The position numbers and the translations under genes were made by a program. 39,731 bases of DNA from a virus: the IMG/VR virus record IMGVR_UViG_3300042556_001714, positions 1-39,731 of that record, one strand, 5' to 3'. The notes below the pieces were generated by a model, which was not told the origin of the DNA, made no database searches, and saw only the letters and a program-made list of their open reading frames with translations. Of this stretch, positions 36,191-39,731 are shown piece by piece. The first letter of the stretch is position 1, and each line of letters opens with the position of its first letter.

Positions 36191-38473
36191 ATGACCATGC
36201 CCCCGCTGGACGCCAATATCGACCCCTTCATGGACCCGCTGGGTGGCGTGCAGGGGGAGGAGATGCTGGGCGTGGACATGGATGCCATCATCCGTGAGGC
36301 GCTGGGCGAGTCCACCAACCCGCTCTCGCCCAACGAGCAGGTCGCGCCCAACGCCCCGGACAAGGACGGCCGCACCAAGGCCGAGCGGCTGGCCGCGCTC
36401 CGCAAGGCGCTCTACGGCGCCGACTTCCCGATGGCCACCCCCGGCAGCGCCGAGGACATGGACGCCTGGGCGTCGTGGACGCGCGGGCTGTGGGAGTCGC
36501 GGCGCGAGTCCGTGCAGATGCACTTGCACCTGGTCGAGCGCAACCGCCTGTTTCGCGCCGGGCAGCAGTGGATCTCGTCCAAGGGCGTGGGGCCGTGGAG
36601 CGAACCGGCCCGCCCCCGCGACGCCGCCCGCGTGGTGTACAACATGGTGGACAAGGCGCTGGACCAGCGGATGCAGATCATCATGGATCAGCGCCCAGGG
36701 TTCAGCGTCACGCCGACCACGCAGGACCCCGAGGACCGGCGCAAGGCGCAGGCGCAGCAGGTCGCGCTGGAGTACCAGCACGAACAGCAGCAGATGACGC
36801 GGATCGGGCGGGAGGCCGTGTTCTGGGCGCAGACGGACGGCGTGTCTTTCTGGCACCAGTCGTGGGACCCCGACCGGGGGCCGTGGGACGAGCGGATGGG
36901 GGACCAGCCGGGCGAGCGTAAGCCGCTGGGCGACCTCGTTACGCAGACGCTGCGGGTCGAACAGGTGCGCGTGGCGCCCAACGCCACCGCCAGCATCCCA
37001 CCGTACTGGGTCATCATCCGGGAGGTGATCTCGCGTTCCGAGGCGGCGTTCCGCTACGGCGTGACCGGGCTGGACGCGGCCGACACCACGCTGGCCACCG
37101 GCAACGCCCCGACCTACAACGGGTCGGAAGGGCTGGGCGCGTGGGTATTGACCCAGACCACCATCGGGGAAGGGCAGCGGCTGCGCGACGAGGACGTGAC
37201 CGAGCGGTTTACGGTCTATGTGGCGCCCCACGCCGACGCACTCCCCGAAGGACTGCACCTGGTCGTGGTAGGCGACAAGGTCGTGTTCGGGCCGGATCGG
37301 CTGATGTGGGGCGTCATCCCCGTAATCCCCGTGCGTGACGGCTCCAGCGACCCGTCGTATTTCCCGCGCCCCGTGATGGAGCAGTGGCTGGACCACCAGA
37401 TGCGGGTCAACGCGCTGCTCTCCAAGTGGGTCGAGAACATCCGCGTCAACGCAGGCGGGCGGTTCCTGACGCGCCCCAACGCCATCGCGACCGAGACGTT
37501 CATGGGCGGCGTCACGTCCATGATCGAGATCCGGGGCGCTGGCCCCATGAGCGACACGATCCAGCCGGTGCAGGGCTTTAGCGTCGGCGGGGACGTAAAA
37601 GAGGCGCTGGCGTTGGAAAAGACCGCGTTTGAGGACGCCTCGGGCTGGAACGCCGTCTCGCGCGGGCAGGTCACGGGCGAGTCCGGCCGCGCCATCATCG
37701 CTTCGCGCGAGCAGCTGGAGCGCGTGTTCAGTCCCGCCGTCAACGCGCTGGCGATGGCGTTCACGGACTGGGCCAAGGTGACGCTGGCCGGCATGGCGTG
37801 GGGCTACGACGTGCCCCGGGCGCTGGGCGCCGTAGGCAAGGGTCGCCCCGACCTCGCGCGCGCGGTGTCAGCCACGGACTTCGACGGCATTTCCGACGTG
37901 AAGGTGGACGCCGCCACGATGATGCCGATGCCGATGGCGTTCCGCATGTACCTGCTGGACAACTGGTTGCAGACGGGCGTAATCGACCTCAAGGAGTACC
38001 GGCGCCGGCAGATGTTCGCCGTGGCGCGGGACATGGGGACGCCGGACGAGGACCAGGAAGCGCGCGCCATGCGGGTAGCCGAGGCCATCCGGATGGGCTA
38101 CGCGCCCCCCGAACTCCGGTGGCAGGACAACGAGGCGATCCACCAGGACGTGCTGGAGCGCCAGATCCTGCTGCAAGACGACTTGTCGCCTGAGATCATC
38201 GCCGCCGCGCAGGAACGGTGGTCGGCGCTGGCCAATCAGGCGGCCCAGAAGCAGGCACGGAGGCCCCCCGGTGCCCCCGCTGGCCCGCCGCAAGGTGGCC
38301 CCGGCGAGGGCCCGCAGGCGGCCTCCGTGCCTGCGCTCCCGCCGGGCCAGTTGCCCTTGGCGAGCGGCAATCCCCCCATCGGTGTGGCCAATCTCATGCA
38401 GCAGACGATGGCTGGCACCGACGAGGCCGAGCAAGCCGCGCTCCAAGCGGACGCCTTATCCCGGCAGACCTAG
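36191..38473 (+). CDS. Portal protein
   Basis: The 760-residue protein forms the DNA gateway at one head vertex. After an acidic 75-residue N-terminus, the core has portal-like features: a helix rich in Trp/Arg (WTRGLWESRRESVQMHLHLV), RNRLFRAGQQWIS, VYNMVDKALDQRMQIIMDQRPGFSVTPT, and later GRAIIASREQLERVFSPAVNAL. The C-terminus is Pro/Gln-rich (about 680-740) and probably forms the barrel or crown. The size and neighbours, terminase on one side and scaffold on the other, fit a P22-like portal. The start is ATG at 36191; an ATG two codons later is also possible. Confidence 0.85.
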   Translation: MTMPPLDANIDPFMDPLGGVQGEEMLGVDMDAIIREALGESTNPLSPNEQVAPNAPDKDGRTKAERLAALRKALYGADFPMATPGSAEDMDAWASWTRGLWESRRESVQMHLHLVERNRLFRAGQQWISSKGVGPWSEPARPRDAARVVYNMVDKALDQRMQIIMDQRPGFSVTPTTQDPEDRRKAQAQQVALEYQHEQQQMTRIGREAVFWAQTDGVSFWHQSWDPDRGPWDERMGDQPGERKPLGDLVTQTLRVEQVRVAPNATASIPPYWVIIREVISRSEAAFRYGVTGLDAADTTLATGNAPTYNGSEGLGAWVLTQTTIGEGQRLRDEDVTERFTVYVAPHADALPEGLHLVVVGDKVVFGPDRLMWGVIPVIPVRDGSSDPSYFPRPVMEQWLDHQMRVNALLSKWVENIRVNAGGRFLTRPNAIATETFMGGVTSMIEIRGAGPMSDTIQPVQGFSVGGDVKEALALEKTAFEDASGWNAVSRGQVTGESGRAIIASREQLERVFSPAVNALAMAFTDWAKVTLAGMAWGYDVPRALGAVGKGRPDLARAVSATDFDGISDVKVDAATMMPMPMAFRMYLLDNWLQTGVIDLKEYRRRQMFAVARDMGTPDEDQEARAMRVAEAIRMGYAPPELRWQDNEAIHQDVLERQILLQDDLSPEIIAAAQERWSALANQAAQKQARRPPGAPAGPPQGGPGEGPQAASVPALPPGQLPLASGNPPIGVANLMQQTMAGTDEAEQAALQADALSRQT

Positions 38474-38494
38474 CACACCCCAGTCCTTCCCTTT

Positions 38495-39598
38495 ATGGAA
38501 TCCGCTGTCGCAACACCCACCGCTTCCGCCGAAGCGCCGTCCGACATTAGCGCCGCGATGGACAACGCCGTCGAGTCGGCCATCGCGGAGTTTACGCAGG
38601 AGCAGGCGGCCGAACAGGCAGAGGCGCAGCCTACCGAGGCCGCCGAGGATTCGGACCAGCCGGTCCTAGAGGCGGGGGAGGGCGAGGAGGCGGCCACCGA
38701 GGAGGTGGCGCTCCCCGAGGGCTTCGTCATGGTCGAGCCGGTGGCCGATACGCTGGCGACCGACTTTGTCCTCAAGGACGCCGAGGGCGAGGAGTTGGAG
38801 GTGCCGGCCCTCATGGTCGAGTACAAAGCCAACGGCAAGGTGCGGAAGGACCGATTGGACCAAGTGGTCAAGCTGGCCCAGTTCGGGGTGTACAACCAGG
38901 AGCGGGAGGAGCGGGTCCAGTCGGTCGAGCAAGAGGCGCAGGCCGTAGCCAAGCAGCGCGAGGAGCTGGCCGAGATGCTGGCCGAGCGCGAGGCGCAGCT
39001 GGAGCGCCTGCTGACGGACGACGAGTTCTTCCTGGCCGTGCAGGAGCAGTTTTCCCGCGAGAACAGCCCGGAGCGTCGGGCGGAGCGGGCGGAGCAGGAT
39101 CTTCGCAACTTGCAACTGCAGCAGGAGTTGCAGCATATTTCGGCCGTAGGACAGCAGTTTCACATGCAGGAGGTGGCACCGGCCCTGAGTCTGATCACTC
39201 AGACCCTGCCAACCATCCAGCTGGCGGAACTGGAAACACGATTGGCTGACGCCATGCAGGCGCACGCGGTGATCGCCCCCACGGGGGACCGATACATTCC
39301 CGCGTCACGCTACGATGCGGTGCGAAAGTACATCGTGGAGGACTTGGCCCTCTGGGCGCAGATGGCGCATCGGCACCGCAGCGAATCAGCCACCGATCCC
39401 GTTCGGGAACAGGCGCTGGTCGAGCGAGATCGGGCGCGCGTCGAGGCGCAGAAAGCCAAGCGACAGATCGGTCAGGCGCTCAAGCCCGTCACCGGGTCCG
39501 CTGCTCCAGCGGCGAGCAAGCCGAAAGCCAAACCGATCACCACGGTTGACGAGGCGATGGAAAGTGCCATCGCCAGCGTTCTTTCCACGATTCGCTAG
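38495..39598 (+). CDS. Scaffolding-type protein
   Basis: The 367-residue protein lies between portal and capsid genes, the usual slot for a scaffolding protein that guides capsid assembly and then leaves. The N-terminal third is highly acidic, Ala/Glu-rich. The middle (about 135-235) is a long coiled coil (EREERVQSVEQEAQAVAKQR, then AEREAQLERLLTDD). The C-terminus is basic (RDRARVEAQKAKRQIGQ) and ends VDEAMESAIASVLSTIR, which resembles an N-terminal segment (MDNAVESAIA). A diverged allele of the last quarter is at 3-218. Confidence 0.8.
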   Translation: MESAVATPTASAEAPSDISAAMDNAVESAIAEFTQEQAAEQAEAQPTEAAEDSDQPVLEAGEGEEAATEEVALPEGFVMVEPVADTLATDFVLKDAEGEELEVPALMVEYKANGKVRKDRLDQVVKLAQFGVYNQEREERVQSVEQEAQAVAKQREELAEMLAEREAQLERLLTDDEFFLAVQEQFSRENSPERRAERAEQDLRNLQLQQELQHISAVGQQFHMQEVAPALSLITQTLPTIQLAELETRLADAMQAHAVIAPTGDRYIPASRYDAVRKYIVEDLALWAQMAHRHRSESATDPVREQALVERDRARVEAQKAKRQIGQALKPVTGSAAPAASKPKAKPITTVDEAMESAIASVLSTIR

Positions 39599-39619
39599 CG
39601 TCCCATAGGAGGGACCACC

Positions 39620-39731
39620 ATGCCTGCACCGACAGTCATTACCGATACGGAGCTGACTGGGCTCCTCAAGAACGTCTACAGCCAGTTCCGCGAGAAGGTC
39701 CAGAACCAGGTCACCCCGCTCCTCGCCCAGC
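39620..39731 (+). CDS. 5' fragment of the major capsid gene (terminal overlap)
   Basis: The first 37 codons of the capsid gene, identical to 240-351 and cut by the window end. AGGAGG at 39607-39612 precedes the ATG. It shows circular closure rather than a second capsid gene. Confidence 0.9.
   Translation, partial: MPAPTVITDTELTGLLKNVYSQFREKVQNQVTPLLAQ

Overview
The window looks like a complete, circularly closing genome of a virulent, GC-rich podovirus-like phage, probably assembled from a metagenome. The last 112 bases (39620-39731) are identical to bases 240-351. The sequence just before each copy is the same gene end (3' part of a scaffolding-type gene) in two diverged alleles, so the contig closes on itself with a unit of about 39.38 kb and seems to mix two strains. 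I see no integrase, repressor cassette, rRNA or CRISPR array. The host cannot be named. A spanin-like protein and strong Shine-Dalgarno and sigma70-type signals suggest a high-GC bacterium with two membranes, while a few small genes resemble actinophage gene pools.

Layout in functional order. (1) Packaging and head, rightward, 32373-39598 and on through 1556: small and large terminase, two small charged proteins, tRNA-Gln(CUG) and tRNA-Trp(CCA), a small structural protein, a membrane protein, portal, scaffold and major capsid protein. (2) Tail, 1628-7836: connector or tail adaptors, a nozzle-like protein, a tail fibre with duplicated 59-residue repeats, and small basic proteins. (3) Internal or ejection proteins, 8341-17334: four or five large Ala/Gln-rich proteins, interrupted at 7859-8293 by an HNH homing-type endonuclease on the opposite strand. 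(4) Lysis, 15484-18261: two holin-like membrane proteins, a T7-lysozyme-type amidase and an i-spanin-like protein. (5) After a sigma70 promoter at 18326-18354, the DNA-metabolism block 18411-28455: SSB-like protein, PD-(D/E)XK nuclease, HTH proteins, a replication-accessory-like protein, primase-helicase, a RusA-like resolvase and about twenty small genes, mostly coupled by ATGA overlaps. (6) A leftward accessory operon, 31903 down to 29429, from a perfect TTGACA-N17-TATAAT promoter. Its genes share a leader and ribosome-binding-site module; they include a GP88-like and an LPD29-like protein and two unknowns.

The phage has a primase-helicase, SSB, nuclease and resolvase but no DNA polymerase and no phage RNA polymerase that I can find, so it probably recruits the host replisome and transcription machinery. 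The most unusual points are the HNH insertion, which leaves an eight-codon vestige of its target gene and supplies a recoded new gene start; the leftward operon with repeated structured leaders, a perfect 9-1-9 palindrome and helical-phase direct repeats upstream; the repeat-rich spacer between the terminase genes; and a tRNA-Gln(CUG) in a genome whose ejection proteins are extremely rich in CAG glutamine codons.
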